In this document: positions 8,576 to 17,723 of the stretch, one piece after another
Layout: each line of letters starts with the position of its first letter
How positions within the stretch are numbered: position 1 is the stretch's first letter
Assembly: GCA_900540625.1 (NCBI GenBank)
Contig: UQGP01000001.1
Location: forward strand, 192,301 to 256,300
From: an uncultured Porphyromonadaceae bacterium
GTDB taxonomy: Bacteria; Bacteroidota; Bacteroidia; Bacteroidales; Muribaculaceae
DNA length: 64,000 nucleotides
Direction of reading: 5' to 3'
Notes under the pieces: model-generated
Told to the model about the DNA's origin: nothing
What the model saw: only the letters and a program-made list of their open reading frames with translations
The model's database searches: none
Program-made: the position numbers and the translations under genes

Positions 8576-11122
8576 TTAGATTTTAAGTTTTTTGCGTCCC
8601 TGTGGCGACACAAGTATATACACGCCGCGAGGTAGCCGTTCGGCATTCGCTTCGGTTTCGCGCAACCCACCGGCGACACGCACGCCACGCATGTCATAGA
8701 CATCATACATCACCTCGGCATCGTCCGCACCAACGTCAGACACGCTGTCATATTCCGGCGGATTGTAAAACTCACACCACTCAGGCGCAACAGTATACAA
8801 TTCAACTGATTCTTGAGGGACTATCAGTTTACATGTATGCTTGTCTATTTTATCGAATGCGCCACTGCCGCATACAGGTGGCACAACGGCATTAGAAACA
8901 AATTCGGTCAGTCCCGAACACCCAAAGAAAGCATAATTACCTATAGTGGATACCGAATTGGGTATTGTGATTGATGTCAGCCTTGGGCAGTCCGAGAAAG
9001 CATCATTGCCTATAGATTTAACCGAATTTCCTATAGAAAGGTGCTCCATTCCGGTACATGACGAAAAAGCATACCGCTCAATCGAAGTGACCGAATTAGG
9101 GATTTCCACTGAAGTCAAATTGGTAAAACCGGAAAATATACGGTTCGGTATTTTAACAACATTCTTACCTATAGTCAATGTCTTAACGTTGGGGCAATAG
9201 CTAAATAAACTTTTGCCATCTGAGACTGTGCAATCAATCGCATTATACGATATCGCGTTCAGACTTTTACAGGATATGAATGCTCCATAACCAATATTTT
9301 TTACAGACTCAGAAATCAATACAGACTTCAATCCCGCACAGTCTTCGAACACTCTTTCGCCAATAGTCGTAACTGAGTTTCCAATTTCTATCGACGTCAG
9401 TTCATCACAACCGCGGAAAGCATAATCTTCAATCGTTGTAACTGAATTGGGTATCTCAATATAAGCCAACGAGTCACAATAATAAAACGAGCATTTCCCT
9501 ATGCACTGTATCGAATGAGGTATAACCGTGTTTGCACAGCCGGTCACCAATTTATTTGTTGAAGTTGCAATTATCGCGTTGCAATTATCGCGTGAATCAT
9601 ACTCACTATTACCGGAATCAACAACAATTCTTTTTAACCCTTTACATCCATAGAACGGGTTTTTACCTATGTAAGTCACCGATTTCGGTATATATATATC
9701 GGTCAGGCCCTTACAGAGTCCACAGACATCGTCTCCTATTGAATCAACGGAATTACCCAAAGTAATTGATGTCAATCCGGAAAACTGAAATGCACCATTA
9801 CCTATTGTTTTGACCGAATTGGGAATGTTAACTGCTTTTAGGTTACTACAACTGTAAAATGCTTCTTCCCCTATATATCTGACAGATTCGCCTATAGTAA
9901 CCGAAGTTAATTTACTGTAATAGAATGCGCCATCCTCTATTGTAGTGACTGAATTAGGAATCTCTACAGATATTAGACCTGACATTTTGCAGAATATGCC
10001 TTTCGGGATTCTAGTCACATTCTTACCTATTGTCAACGATGTAATATTAGGACAATGTTCAAAAGTTCCATCGTGTGATCCAAGCAATCTTTTACAATTC
10101 AATGCATTGAATACCACGGATTTTAGACCAGTGCACAAGTCAAATGCATGAGCTCCTAAAGTAGTAACCGAATCAGGTATTGTTATTGATGTCAGACCGG
10201 TACAACCTTCAAAAGCACTTCCATCAATAGTTCTGACAGAATTTGGAATATCTACCGATGTCAAGCCTGTACATCCCTTAAAAGCGCCACCTTTAATAGT
10301 AGTAACAGTATTGGGAATATCAATTGATTTCAACCACGTACAATCTCTAAAGGCTCCACGACCAACGGTCGTAACAGAATGCGGAATAAATGTATTCCTG
10401 CAGGTGAGTACAAGTTCATTGTATGGTGAAATAATTAATGCATTACAATTGTTTCGCGAGTCATACGTTGGATTCCCTGCCTCTACTTTAATATTCATCA
10501 GCTCAGTACAATTATCAAATGCCGCATCTAAGATTGATGTAACAGACTTTGGGATATATAAAGACGTCAAACCAGAACATCCATAAAAAGCTCTTTGACA
10601 TATATATCTGACAGAATTACCTAGTGTAAGCGACATTAATCCTGAACATCCTTCAAAGGCATAATCACCAATATACACAACAGAATTCGGTATATCAATG
10701 GCAGCCAATCCCGTACACCCATAGAATGCACGATTATTAATAGATGAAACCGCGTCAGGTATATCAACCGAAGTCAACCTCGTACAACCTTCAAAAGCAG
10801 AAACATCAATGTAAGTAAGTGTAGACGGTAACTTGACCGATGTCAATCCCGTGCAATTCTTGAAGGCCTCTTCATCAATTCCTACAACAGGACATTTTAC
10901 ACCTTTGTACATCACTGTTTCTGCTACAACGACATCCCCAGCATACTCTTTACGACTTCCTTCATATCCATACTTTGAAGGTCTTACTACTTCTGCAATT
11001 TTCTTTGCCTCATAGATTCCATAATAAACACCGTTTACATAGCACATTCCTACTAAAATCTGTGGCGCGGCAAACGACAGCGCGACAAACATCGTCAAAA
11101 GGATTATAGTTCGTTTCATCAT
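8576..11122 (-). CDS. BspA-like leucine-rich repeat surface protein with T9SS-type C-terminal domain
   Basis: An 848-residue protein. It starts with a signal peptide (MMKRTIILLTMFVALSFAA), then a tandem array of about 26 LRR_5/BspA repeats of near 23 residues with the pattern AFxGCxGLxSIxIPNSVxxIG. The last 60 residues (DVYDMRGVRVAGG... to YILVSPQGRKKLKI) resemble a type IX secretion sorting domain. Such proteins are exported and often mediate adhesion; the ligand is unknown. The repeat region is much more AT-rich than the neighbouring genes and the C-terminal segment is GC-richer, which suggests spread or recombination of the repeat block. A Bacteroidetes -7 element lies about 160 bp upstream of the start. 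Confidence 0.9.
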   Translation of the reverse strand: MMKRTIILLTMFVALSFAAPQILVGMCYVNGVYYGIYEAKKIAEVVRPSKYGYEGSRKEYAGDVVVAETVMYKGVKCPVVGIDEEAFKNCTGLTSVKLPSTLTYIDVSAFEGCTRLTSVDIPDAVSSINNRAFYGCTGLAAIDIPNSVVYIGDYAFEGCSGLMSLTLGNSVRYICQRAFYGCSGLTSLYIPKSVTSILDAAFDNCTELMNIKVEAGNPTYDSRNNCNALIISPYNELVLTCRNTFIPHSVTTVGRGAFRDCTWLKSIDIPNTVTTIKGGAFKGCTGLTSVDIPNSVRTIDGSAFEGCTGLTSITIPDSVTTLGAHAFDLCTGLKSVVFNALNCKRLLGSHDGTFEHCPNITSLTIGKNVTRIPKGIFCKMSGLISVEIPNSVTTIEDGAFYYSKLTSVTIGESVRYIGEEAFYSCSNLKAVNIPNSVKTIGNGAFQFSGLTSITLGNSVDSIGDDVCGLCKGLTDIYIPKSVTYIGKNPFYGCKGLKRIVVDSGNSEYDSRDNCNAIIATSTNKLVTGCANTVIPHSIQCIGKCSFYYCDSLAYIEIPNSVTTIEDYAFRGCDELTSIEIGNSVTTIGERVFEDCAGLKSVLISESVKNIGYGAFISCKSLNAISYNAIDCTVSDGKSLFSYCPNVKTLTIGKNVVKIPNRIFSGFTNLTSVEIPNSVTSIERYAFSSCTGMEHLSIGNSVKSIGNDAFSDCPRLTSITIPNSVSTIGNYAFFGCSGLTEFVSNAVVPPVCGSGAFDKIDKHTCKLIVPQESVELYTVAPEWCEFYNPPEYDSVSDVGADDAEVMYDVYDMRGVRVAGGLRETEANAERLPRGVYILVSPQGRKKLKI

Positions 11123-11282
11123 GATTATATATATTAAGAGATTGTGTTTTAAAACTCAGCGATTTATATAAATAACATGAAGTCGTATGCCACGTATCCC
11201 GTCCACACTTACAATCTAAGTCACGCCAATGAGCACGTTCCTCGATTGGTAGCGTTCTACATCCGGCATCGAAAGATACTAT

Positions 11283-11291
11283 GCAAAGATA
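11283..11291 (-). promoter_or_regulatory. -7 element for the LRR gene
   Basis: On the minus strand this reads TATCTTTGC, a full TANNTTTGC match. No good TTTG is seen at the expected upstream distance. It would give a leader of about 155 nt. Confidence 0.5.
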
Positions 11292-11532
11292 AAAATAATT
11301 TTTGAATACGCAGTGATTTAAATAGTTAAAAACCGTGTTCCACAACTTTTTTTTTGAATACGCTATATGTCTACCCGCCGGCGCTAAATATACGACACAG
11401 ACAAGCGTACGTCTCGGACAAAACGTGAGCCATTCCTTGACCGCACGAAAAACCCGATGTCATGTCATTACAGCCAAAATGCGCCTACTTTTACACAGTC
11501 GGGAGCGTCGAAAAGCCGTGGCGGAAAATAAT

Positions 11533-11565
11533 TTTGGTAATGTGCTTAATAATGTGTACCTTTGC
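11533..11565 (+). promoter_or_regulatory. Promoter for pnp
   Basis: TTTG at 11533-11536, a 20-bp spacer and TACCTTTGC at 11557-11565 give a complete Bacteroidetes-type promoter. The start codon follows about 55 nt after the likely transcription start. Confidence 0.75.
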
Positions 11566-11627
11566 ACGATTTTTGAGCGAAATAACACGAAATATACAAA
11601 TTACACAAAGCAACCCCAAACGTCATT

Positions 11628-13904
11628 ATGAACCCCATCAAAAAGACCATCACATTGGCCGACGGGCGCCAGATTACGCTGGAGACCGGCAAATTGGCCA
11701 AACAGGCTGATGGCGCCGTGGAGCTCCGCATGGGCAATACCATGCTTCTGGCAACAGTCGTCTCCGCCAAGGAAGCCGGCGAAGGCGTAGACTTTATGCC
11801 TCTCCAAGTCGAATACAAAGAAAAATTCTCGGCAGCAGGACGCTTCCCCGGCGGCTTCCTCAAACGCGAAGGCCGCGCCAACGATTACGAAATCCTGACC
11901 TCTCGCCTCGTGGATCGCGTATTGCGTCCCCTTTTCCCCGACAATTACCACGCCGACACGTTCGTCAACATCATCATGTTCTCGTCCGACGGCGTAGACA
12001 TGCCTGACGCGCTCGCCGGCCTGGCAGCCAGTGCCGCCCTCGCCGTCAGCGACATACCTTTCAACGGACCCATCTCCGAGGTGCGCGTTGCACGCATCAA
12101 CGGCGAATTTGTTATCGACCCCACATTCGAGCAGCTCGAACAAGCCGATATGGAACTGATGGTAGGTGCCACCTACGACAACATCATGATGGTCGAAGGT
12201 GAAATGGACGAAGTGTCCGAAGCCGACCTTCTGGCAGCACTCAAGGCCGCACACGCCGCCATCAAGGAGCAGTGCAAGGCTCAGATGGAACTCGCCGAAG
12301 AAGTAGGCAAAGTAAAACGCGAATATTGCCACGAGGTCAACGACGAAGACCTGCGCAAAGACGTACACGACAAATGCTATGACCGCGCTTACGCCGTAGC
12401 CAAGGCCGGCAGCGCCGACAAGCACTGGCGTCAAGACTCCTTTGACGCAATTTGCCAAGAATACATCGATGCACTTCCCGAAGAAGAGCGCGACGAAAAA
12501 GCCCCGCTGGTCAAACGCTACTACCACGACGTAGAACGCGAAGCCGTACGCCGCTGCATACTCGACGAAGGCATCCGCCTGGACGGCCGCAAGACCACCG
12601 AAATACGCCCCATCTGGTGCGAAACCGACTACCTGCCCGGACCTCACGGAAGCGCCGTATTCACCCGCGGTGAGACACAAGCTCTGGCCACCGTCACTCT
12701 CGGCACAAAGATGGACGAAAAAATTCTAGACGATGTGCTCAACCAAGGACGCGAACGCTTCCTGCTGCACTACAATTTCCCGCCCTTCTCCACCGGCGAA
12801 GCCAAGGCACAACGCGGCGTAGGCCGTCGCGAAATCGGCCACGGCAACTTGGCACACCGCGCCCTCAAACGCATGTTCCCCGATGACTTCCCCTACGTAT
12901 GCCGCATAGTCAGCGACATTCTCGAGTCCAACGGCTCCTCGTCCATGGCCACCGTATGCGCCGGTACCCTGGCGCTACTTGACGCAGGCGTCAAGATGAA
13001 GAAACCCGTCAGCGGTATAGCCATGGGCCTCATCACCGACACCGATTCGCCCAAATACGCCATCCTGAGCGACATCCTCGGCGACGAAGACCACCTCGGA
13101 GATATGGACTTCAAGGTTACGGGCACACGCGACGGCATCACCGCCACGCAGATGGATATCAAGTGCGACGGACTCTCCTACGAAATCCTCGAAAAAGCGC
13201 TCATGCAGGCTCACGAAGGACGTATGCACATCCTCGACATCATCGAGCAGACAATACCCGCACCTCGCGAAGACTACAAACCGCAAGTTCCGCGCATCGT
13301 CACAATGATTATACCCAAAGAACTTATCGGTGCAGTCATCGGCCCGGGCGGAAAAGTCATACAAGGAATTCAGGAAGCCTCCGGTGCAACCGTCAGCATC
13401 GACGAAATCGACGAAGGCGGATATATCGAAGTGGCCGCAGCCAACAAGCCCAGCATCGACAAAGCCCTCGAACTTATCAACGCCATCGTTGCCCTGCCCG
13501 AAGAAGGCAAAGTATACACCGGTAAAGTCCAGTCCATCATGGACTTCGGCGCATTTGTCGAATTCATGCCCAACCGCGACGGACTGCTCCACATCAGCGA
13601 AATCGCTTGGGAGCGTCTCCCCGACATGGAAGCCAGCGGCCTCCACGAAGGCGACACCGTCGAGGTCAAACTTATCGAAATCGACAAGAAAACCGGCAAG
13701 TACCGTCTGTCCATGCGTGCCCTCAAGCCCAAACCCGAAGGCTACGTAGAGCATAACGGCCGCAGCGAACGTCCACGCCGTGACGGTGACCGCGGTGACC
13801 GCCGCCCGCGTCGCGATGGCGAACGTCCACGCCGCGATGGCGACCGCGGAGACCGTCGTCCCCGCCGTGACAACAACCATCACAACGAAAACAACAACGA
13901 CTGA
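11628..13904 (+). CDS. pnp: Polyribonucleotide nucleotidyltransferase (PNPase)
   Basis: A 758-residue enzyme that degrades RNA 3' to 5' using phosphate and can add 3' tails. Domains in order: first RNase PH core (about 1-150), helical domain, second RNase PH core (about 320-545), KH domain with VIGPGGKVIQGI, S1 domain (about 630-700) and a charged C-terminal tail. The tail contains two almost identical 18-residue blocks of ERPRRDGDRGD type, rich in Arg and Asp, probably a disordered RNA-binding extension. The gene has its own promoter and a strong terminator, so it is monocistronic. The length is slightly above a typical PNPase because of the tail. Confidence 0.97.
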   Translation: MNPIKKTITLADGRQITLETGKLAKQADGAVELRMGNTMLLATVVSAKEAGEGVDFMPLQVEYKEKFSAAGRFPGGFLKREGRANDYEILTSRLVDRVLRPLFPDNYHADTFVNIIMFSSDGVDMPDALAGLAASAALAVSDIPFNGPISEVRVARINGEFVIDPTFEQLEQADMELMVGATYDNIMMVEGEMDEVSEADLLAALKAAHAAIKEQCKAQMELAEEVGKVKREYCHEVNDEDLRKDVHDKCYDRAYAVAKAGSADKHWRQDSFDAICQEYIDALPEEERDEKAPLVKRYYHDVEREAVRRCILDEGIRLDGRKTTEIRPIWCETDYLPGPHGSAVFTRGETQALATVTLGTKMDEKILDDVLNQGRERFLLHYNFPPFSTGEAKAQRGVGRREIGHGNLAHRALKRMFPDDFPYVCRIVSDILESNGSSSMATVCAGTLALLDAGVKMKKPVSGIAMGLITDTDSPKYAILSDILGDEDHLGDMDFKVTGTRDGITATQMDIKCDGLSYEILEKALMQAHEGRMHILDIIEQTIPAPREDYKPQVPRIVTMIIPKELIGAVIGPGGKVIQGIQEASGATVSIDEIDEGGYIEVAAANKPSIDKALELINAIVALPEEGKVYTGKVQSIMDFGAFVEFMPNRDGLLHISEIAWERLPDMEASGLHEGDTVEVKLIEIDKKTGKYRLSMRALKPKPEGYVEHNGRSERPRRDGDRGDRRPRRDGERPRRDGDRGDRRPRRDNNHHNENNND
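13768..13875 (+). repeat. 54-bp tandem repeat in the 3' end of pnp
   Basis: Two consecutive in-frame copies encode nearly the same 18-residue Arg/Asp-rich block (ERPRRDGDRGDRRPRRDG, then the same ending in N). Copy number could vary between strains without breaking the frame. Confidence 0.7.
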
Positions 13905-13939
13905 TAATCCCTCATAGAGGCATCAAGCCATACAGACCG

Positions 13940-13975
13940 GAGCGGCTGCCCTCACGGGCGGCCGCTCTTCTTTTG
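13940..13975 (+). terminator. Intrinsic terminator of pnp
   Basis: GAGCGGCTGCCC (13940-13951) pairs with GGGCGGCCGCTC (13956-13967) across a 4-nt loop with one G-U pair, followed by TTCTTTTG. Confidence 0.9.
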
Positions 13976-14109
13976 TGCCTTAATGAATATTCGCGTTGGT
14001 TGTTTTATTTGAAATTGTATTACGATTATAATCTACTGAAAAAGAGTGTATTACACTTTTAATTGACACTAATTAACAGATTTTAACCGAGGGGTTAATT
14101 GGACGTTTG

Positions 14110-14117
14110 TACTTTTG
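14110..14117 (+). promoter_or_regulatory. -7 element for the DUF5684 gene
   Basis: TACTTTTG matches TANNTTTG and lies about 36 bp before the start codon. No clear TTTG sits at the expected upstream distance. Confidence 0.45.
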
Positions 14118-14153
14118 TGCTAAAAAAATGTTTCACCTTCAAATTATGCTATT

Positions 14154-14615
14154 ATGGATTCGATTTTTGCTTTTTTGAATGCCAATTTATTTGTAAGCTT
14201 TGTCTTAGGCATTGTCACTTTGGTCGCAATGTGGCGTGTGTTTTCAAAAGCCGGGTATTCCGGTTGGTATACTCTGGTCCCGGTTTATAATACCGTTATC
14301 TTTCTTCGAGTAGCTAAGCGCTCTCCATGGTTGGTATTCCTGACTCTTGTGCCGTATATAAGCCTTGTATTCAGTCGGGGTGTTGATTACTCCTCATTGT
14401 GGTATTCCACATCCTACATCTCTTTTATGTATTACCTGCTTTATGTGATGGATTGCATTAGTCTTATAGTGCCTCTCATAGGTGGAATCGGAATAGCCAA
14501 GGCGTTTGGTAAAAATACCGTTTTTGGTATCGGTTTGTTTTTGTTGCCGTTCATCTTCTATCCGATCCTTGCTTTCGGCAATGCCGAATATACAGATGAC
14601 GATGAGGGCTTTTAA
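14154..14615 (+). CDS. DUF5684-type small integral membrane protein
   Basis: A 153-residue protein with about four hydrophobic segments and an acidic C-terminus (EYTDDDEGF). The patterns WRVFSKAGYSGWYTLVPVYN, then GGIGIAKAFGKNTVFGIGLFLLPFIFYPIL, fit the DUF5684 family, small inner-membrane proteins of unknown role sometimes fused or adjacent to signal peptidases. No such neighbour is present. Its codon use is more AT-rich than that of pnp. A -7 element precedes it closely. Confidence 0.75.
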   Translation: MDSIFAFLNANLFVSFVLGIVTLVAMWRVFSKAGYSGWYTLVPVYNTVIFLRVAKRSPWLVFLTLVPYISLVFSRGVDYSSLWYSTSYISFMYYLLYVMDCISLIVPLIGGIGIAKAFGKNTVFGIGLFLLPFIFYPILAFGNAEYTDDDEGF

Positions 14616-14637
14616 GGCTGCGTCTAAGTCGCAAGCC

Positions 14638-14669
14638 CTGTAGGGGCGTAATACATTGCGCCCCTACAG
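14638..14669. repeat. Palindromic repeat-like element after the DUF5684 gene
   Basis: CTGTAGGGGCG (14638-14648) and CGCCCCTACAG (14659-14669) are perfect 11-bp inverted arms around a 10-nt loop. No T-tract follows, so it is not a standard terminator. The GTAGGGGC...GCCCCTAC form is like dispersed palindromes of many genomes, and a related element is at 43580-43612. Confidence 0.6.
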
Positions 14670-14747
14670 TAGGTACATTCAGCCCAATTCAGCGAAACGC
14701 CGAACGATGACTACAGACTAAGTCTCCTTCATCTGCGTTTATACACA

Positions 14748-14786
14748 TAAAGTGAGGGACAGCCGCAATGGTTGTCCCTCGCTTTG
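14748..14786 (-). terminator. Hairpin downstream of the OadA-type gene
   Basis: A long imperfect stem (AAAGTGAGGGACAGCC against GGTTGTCCCTCGCTTT) lies about 30-70 bp beyond the stop codon on the minus strand. Only a weak T-rich tract follows on that strand, so termination is likely but not certain. Confidence 0.5.
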
Positions 14787-14817
14787 TGTGACGGCTTAAA
14801 GCCGTGATTTGTCGTTA

Positions 14818-16722
14818 TCAGTCAGCGAATTCGATGAGGACGGTATCGTTGCCGATTTGGTCGCCGGGAGCTACAAACACGCGCTTAACGGTGCAGTCGC
14901 GGTCAGCGGTAACATCATTCTCCATCTTCATGGCCTCGTAAACCAAGAGGGTCTTGCCCTTGGTCACCTTGTCGCCGGCGGCCACGTCAATGCTGATGAT
15001 GCGTCCGGGCATGGGAGCCTTGACTACGGGTCCGGTGATAGGCTCTTCGGCAGCGGCAGGAGCAGCTTCAGCCTCGGCAGCAGCGGGAGCGGCAGCAGCA
15101 GCGGCAGCCTTGGCGGCGGCGTATTCGGCAGCACGACGTTTCTTCAAGAACGGCAGAGCCACATTGGGCAGCAATTCAAGCAACAGTTTCTCCTCGGTAT
15201 TCGAGGCAAGCTTAGCGCCGCCACAATCGGCCAAAGCGGGATTTTCAGGTTCTTTGTACTTGGAGGTATCGTATGCGTACTCGGTGGCATCGCCGGTGAT
15301 TTTTTCGCGGAAAGCGGGATCTACGGGCACGGGAGTGTGGCCGTATTCGCCCTTAACCAGCGAAATAAACTGGTTGGACTTGGTGGTGTAGTCGGGATTG
15401 CCTTTGCGGCGGTCGATGGCCACCATCACAGCCTGGCTGCCTACAATCTGGCTGGTAGGTGTAACCAGGGGCACCAGACCGGCATCGCGGCGTACCATAG
15501 GTATCAGGCGCATAGCGTCTTCGAGAACGTCTTCGGCCTTGAGCGACTTCAGCTGAGCCACCATATTGGAGTACATACCGCCGGGAACTTCGGCATTCTT
15601 CACCAGCTCGTTGGGTTTGGGGAAGCCGAAATACTTCTCGATAGCGTGGCATGCGTCGAGCAATGCTTCTTCGTTGCCTGCCTTGGCTGCAGCGACAGCG
15701 GCATCGATTTGTGCCTCGACTTCGGCGGGAACCTTGTCGGTGAGGGGATCGAATTCGCGGGGGAAGTTGTCTTTGTTCAGGTCGTAAGCAGCGAGGCTCT
15801 GACGAGCGCCGCGCAGTGCCTTGCGGATTTCGCCGACGGCCTTCATATCCACGTCCAGTTCGACGCCGAGTTTGTCTGCAAAGAGGTATACCAATTCGAT
15901 GGCCGGAGCAGCGCTACCGCCGCCGAACCACCAGATATTGGTATCGAGGATATCGACACCGTGGAGTATGGCCATGATGCAGGATGCAAGGCCGTAGCCG
16001 GGTGTGCAGTGTGTATGGAAGTCGATGTCAACATTGACATTGGCTTTGAGTTTGGAGATGATGGAGGCTGCACGCGAAGGTGTCACGAGGCCGGCCATAT
16101 CCTTGAGGGTGATTATCTTGGCGCCGAGGGCTTCCATAGCCTTGGCTTTCTCAACGAAGTATTCGTCGGTGAAAATTTTCTTGGGAGCGGGAGCTGCGGG
16201 AGCTTTCTTGCCGAACAATTTGGCGAAGAAGCCCTTGGGTGCTTCGACCTGAGGCGCTTCTTCCTTGGGGTCTACGGTGTAGCATACGGCACCGTCGGGG
16301 ACGCCGCCCAGGGCGTTGATCATGCGGATGGACTCCTTGACGTTGTCGATGTCGTTGAGCGCATCAAAGATACGCATAACATTCAGACCGTTGGTGATAG
16401 CTTCTTTGTAGAAGCCTTCGAGCACATAGTCGGGATAAGGCACATAGCCAAAAAGGTTGCGACCGCGAGACAGAGCCGACAGCATCGACTTGCCCTTCAT
16501 GACTTTGGAGACGGAGCGCAGACGATCCCAGGGAGATTCGTCGAGATAGCGCATTACCGAGTCGGGTACGGCGCCGCCCCATACTTCCATAATGTAGAAG
16601 CCGGCATTCTCGTACAACGGCAGCAGTTTGTCAATTTCGGACTGGCTCAAACGGGTGGCGAACAATGATTGTTGGCCGTCGCGGAGTGTTAGGTCGCGGA
16701 TTTTCAGTTTACGCTTTTCCAT
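14818..16722 (-). CDS. Biotin-dependent carboxyltransferase (oxaloacetate decarboxylase alpha / pyruvate carboxylase subunit B type)
   Basis: A 634-residue protein with three parts. The HMGL-like carboxyltransferase barrel opens with RDLTLRDGQQS and contains ITLKDMAGL. A PYC_OADA conserved domain covers about 300-480. An Ala/Pro linker leads to a C-terminal biotinyl domain with EAMKMEN (Lys599 as biotin site). It would move a carboxyl group between oxaloacetate or pyruvate and biotin. No beta/gamma membrane subunits or biotin carboxylase lie nearby, so its partners must be elsewhere and the exact reaction is open. An odd feature is an Ala/Lys/Pro-rich insert at about residues 152-183 inside the barrel. 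It is monocistronic and divergent from the CpsB-like gene. Confidence 0.88.
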   Translation of the reverse strand: MEKRKLKIRDLTLRDGQQSLFATRLSQSEIDKLLPLYENAGFYIMEVWGGAVPDSVMRYLDESPWDRLRSVSKVMKGKSMLSALSRGRNLFGYVPYPDYVLEGFYKEAITNGLNVMRIFDALNDIDNVKESIRMINALGGVPDGAVCYTVDPKEEAPQVEAPKGFFAKLFGKKAPAAPAPKKIFTDEYFVEKAKAMEALGAKIITLKDMAGLVTPSRAASIISKLKANVNVDIDFHTHCTPGYGLASCIMAILHGVDILDTNIWWFGGGSAAPAIELVYLFADKLGVELDVDMKAVGEIRKALRGARQSLAAYDLNKDNFPREFDPLTDKVPAEVEAQIDAAVAAAKAGNEEALLDACHAIEKYFGFPKPNELVKNAEVPGGMYSNMVAQLKSLKAEDVLEDAMRLIPMVRRDAGLVPLVTPTSQIVGSQAVMVAIDRRKGNPDYTTKSNQFISLVKGEYGHTPVPVDPAFREKITGDATEYAYDTSKYKEPENPALADCGGAKLASNTEEKLLLELLPNVALPFLKKRRAAEYAAAKAAAAAAAPAAAEAEAAPAAAEEPITGPVVKAPMPGRIISIDVAAGDKVTKGKTLLVYEAMKMENDVTADRDCTVKRVFVAPGDQIGNDTVLIEFAD

Positions 16723-16874
16723 AATTAATGGTCAGTGGGTTTGTGAGGTTAATATGGTATTGGATAATGTTTGTCATTATCTGTATAGTGTATCGAGGTG
16801 ACGTTTTGCCATGTCGCGGCGCGTGATTTCACTATGAATAACGCCCGGTCAAGACACTTTGTCCTCCCGACACC

Positions 16875-16883
16875 GCAAAGTTA
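16875..16883 (-). promoter_or_regulatory. -7 element for the OadA-type gene
   Basis: The minus strand reads TAACTTTGC, a full TANNTTTGC match, about 150 bp upstream of the start codon. Confidence 0.5.
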
Positions 16884-16939
16884 ACAGAAAATATTTGATA
16901 TGCAGAAATTTTTCCCTAAATATTTTCGCGAAAAATGAC

Positions 16940-16948
16940 TATTTTTGC
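16940..16948 (+). promoter_or_regulatory. -7 element for the CpsB-like gene
   Basis: TATTTTTGC fits TANNTTTGC and lies 23 bp upstream of ATG 16972. It overlaps an earlier in-frame ATG at 16945, so that ATG cannot be the start of a transcript from this promoter. Confidence 0.55.
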
Positions 16949-16971
16949 AGTCCAATAAAACCCTTTCGAAA

Positions 16972-17706
16972 ATGTTCAATATTTTCAAAAAGCCATCAGA
17001 ACCCATAAACCTTTGGTTTTCAACAGATATACACTGTCATGTAGTCCCCGGAGTAGATGACGGCTCACCTGACGCGGATACTTCCTCCGAACTGGTGTCG
17101 GCGTTGTACGATATGGGCATACGCCATATCATAGCGACGCCGCACGTCACTCAAGCCACTTTCGAGAACAATCCTCAGACTTTGGCCGGCCCGATTCAGG
17201 CGCTCAAAGATGTTCTGGCGCGCGATGGCGTGGACGTACGCATCGACCACTCGGCCGAATATCGTATCGACGAGCTGCTGCAACGGCATATCGAGCAAGG
17301 TATACTCATGCCCTTCCCCGACAATTACCTGCTTATCGAAAACTCCTTCATTCAAGAGCCGTGGAACATCGAACAATTAGTGTTTGACTTACAAGTACGC
17401 GGATACAAGCCCATACTCGCGCACCCGGAGCGCTACCTATACTACCATGCACGCGGCAACCGCTACCAAGAGTTGCACCGCAACCTTTTGTTCCAAGTCA
17501 ATATGCTGTCCCTGGCCGGATACTACGGCAAGCAGGAAAAGAAAATGGCCGAGGCACTGGCCAAGGCCGGAATGGTGGACTTCCTGGGTACGGATATGCA
17601 CGGGCATCGCCACGTAACTTGCCTGCGCGAATATCTCGCGTCGTCCGAAGCGCGCCACCATCGCAACTTGCTCGCTCCCAAAATCAAGAATAACATTTTC
17701 GACTGA
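16972..17706 (+). CDS. CpsB/YwqE-like PHP-domain tyrosine-protein phosphatase
   Basis: A 244-residue protein of the PHP metallo-phosphoesterase family that dephosphorylates tyrosine kinases controlling capsule or exopolysaccharide export in other bacteria. Metal-binding motifs are visible: DIHCHVVPGVDDGS, ATPHV, ILAHPERY and FLGTDMHGHRH. ATG 16972 is chosen because the earlier in-frame ATG at 16945 lies inside the -7 element. No tyrosine kinase is adjacent; a WcaJ-type sugar transferase lies about 38 kb away, so a role in polysaccharide assembly is only inferred. It converges on the S41 peptidase gene. Confidence 0.85.
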   Translation: MFNIFKKPSEPINLWFSTDIHCHVVPGVDDGSPDADTSSELVSALYDMGIRHIIATPHVTQATFENNPQTLAGPIQALKDVLARDGVDVRIDHSAEYRIDELLQRHIEQGILMPFPDNYLLIENSFIQEPWNIEQLVFDLQVRGYKPILAHPERYLYYHARGNRYQELHRNLLFQVNMLSLAGYYGKQEKKMAEALAKAGMVDFLGTDMHGHRHVTCLREYLASSEARHHRNLLAPKIKNNIFD

Positions 17707-17723
17707 AAAGGCCGCGAACAAGG

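Larger units (their letters stand above)
11123..11627. other. Divergent intergenic region between the LRR gene and pnp
   Basis: About 500 bases without a convincing gene; short open frames here lack family features. The left part is the presumed leader of the LRR gene, followed by its -7 element at 11283-11291. The right part carries the pnp promoter and a leader of about 55 nt. No RNA gene was recognised. Confidence 0.5.

Noticed and set aside
11335..11710. Short plus-strand frames before pnp
   Set aside because: They overlap the pnp promoter and start; no conserved features.
14809..16668. A 619-codon open frame antisense to the OadA-type gene
   Set aside because: The translation is Gly/Ser/His-rich with no domain, and the opposite strand encodes a textbook biotin carboxyltransferase.
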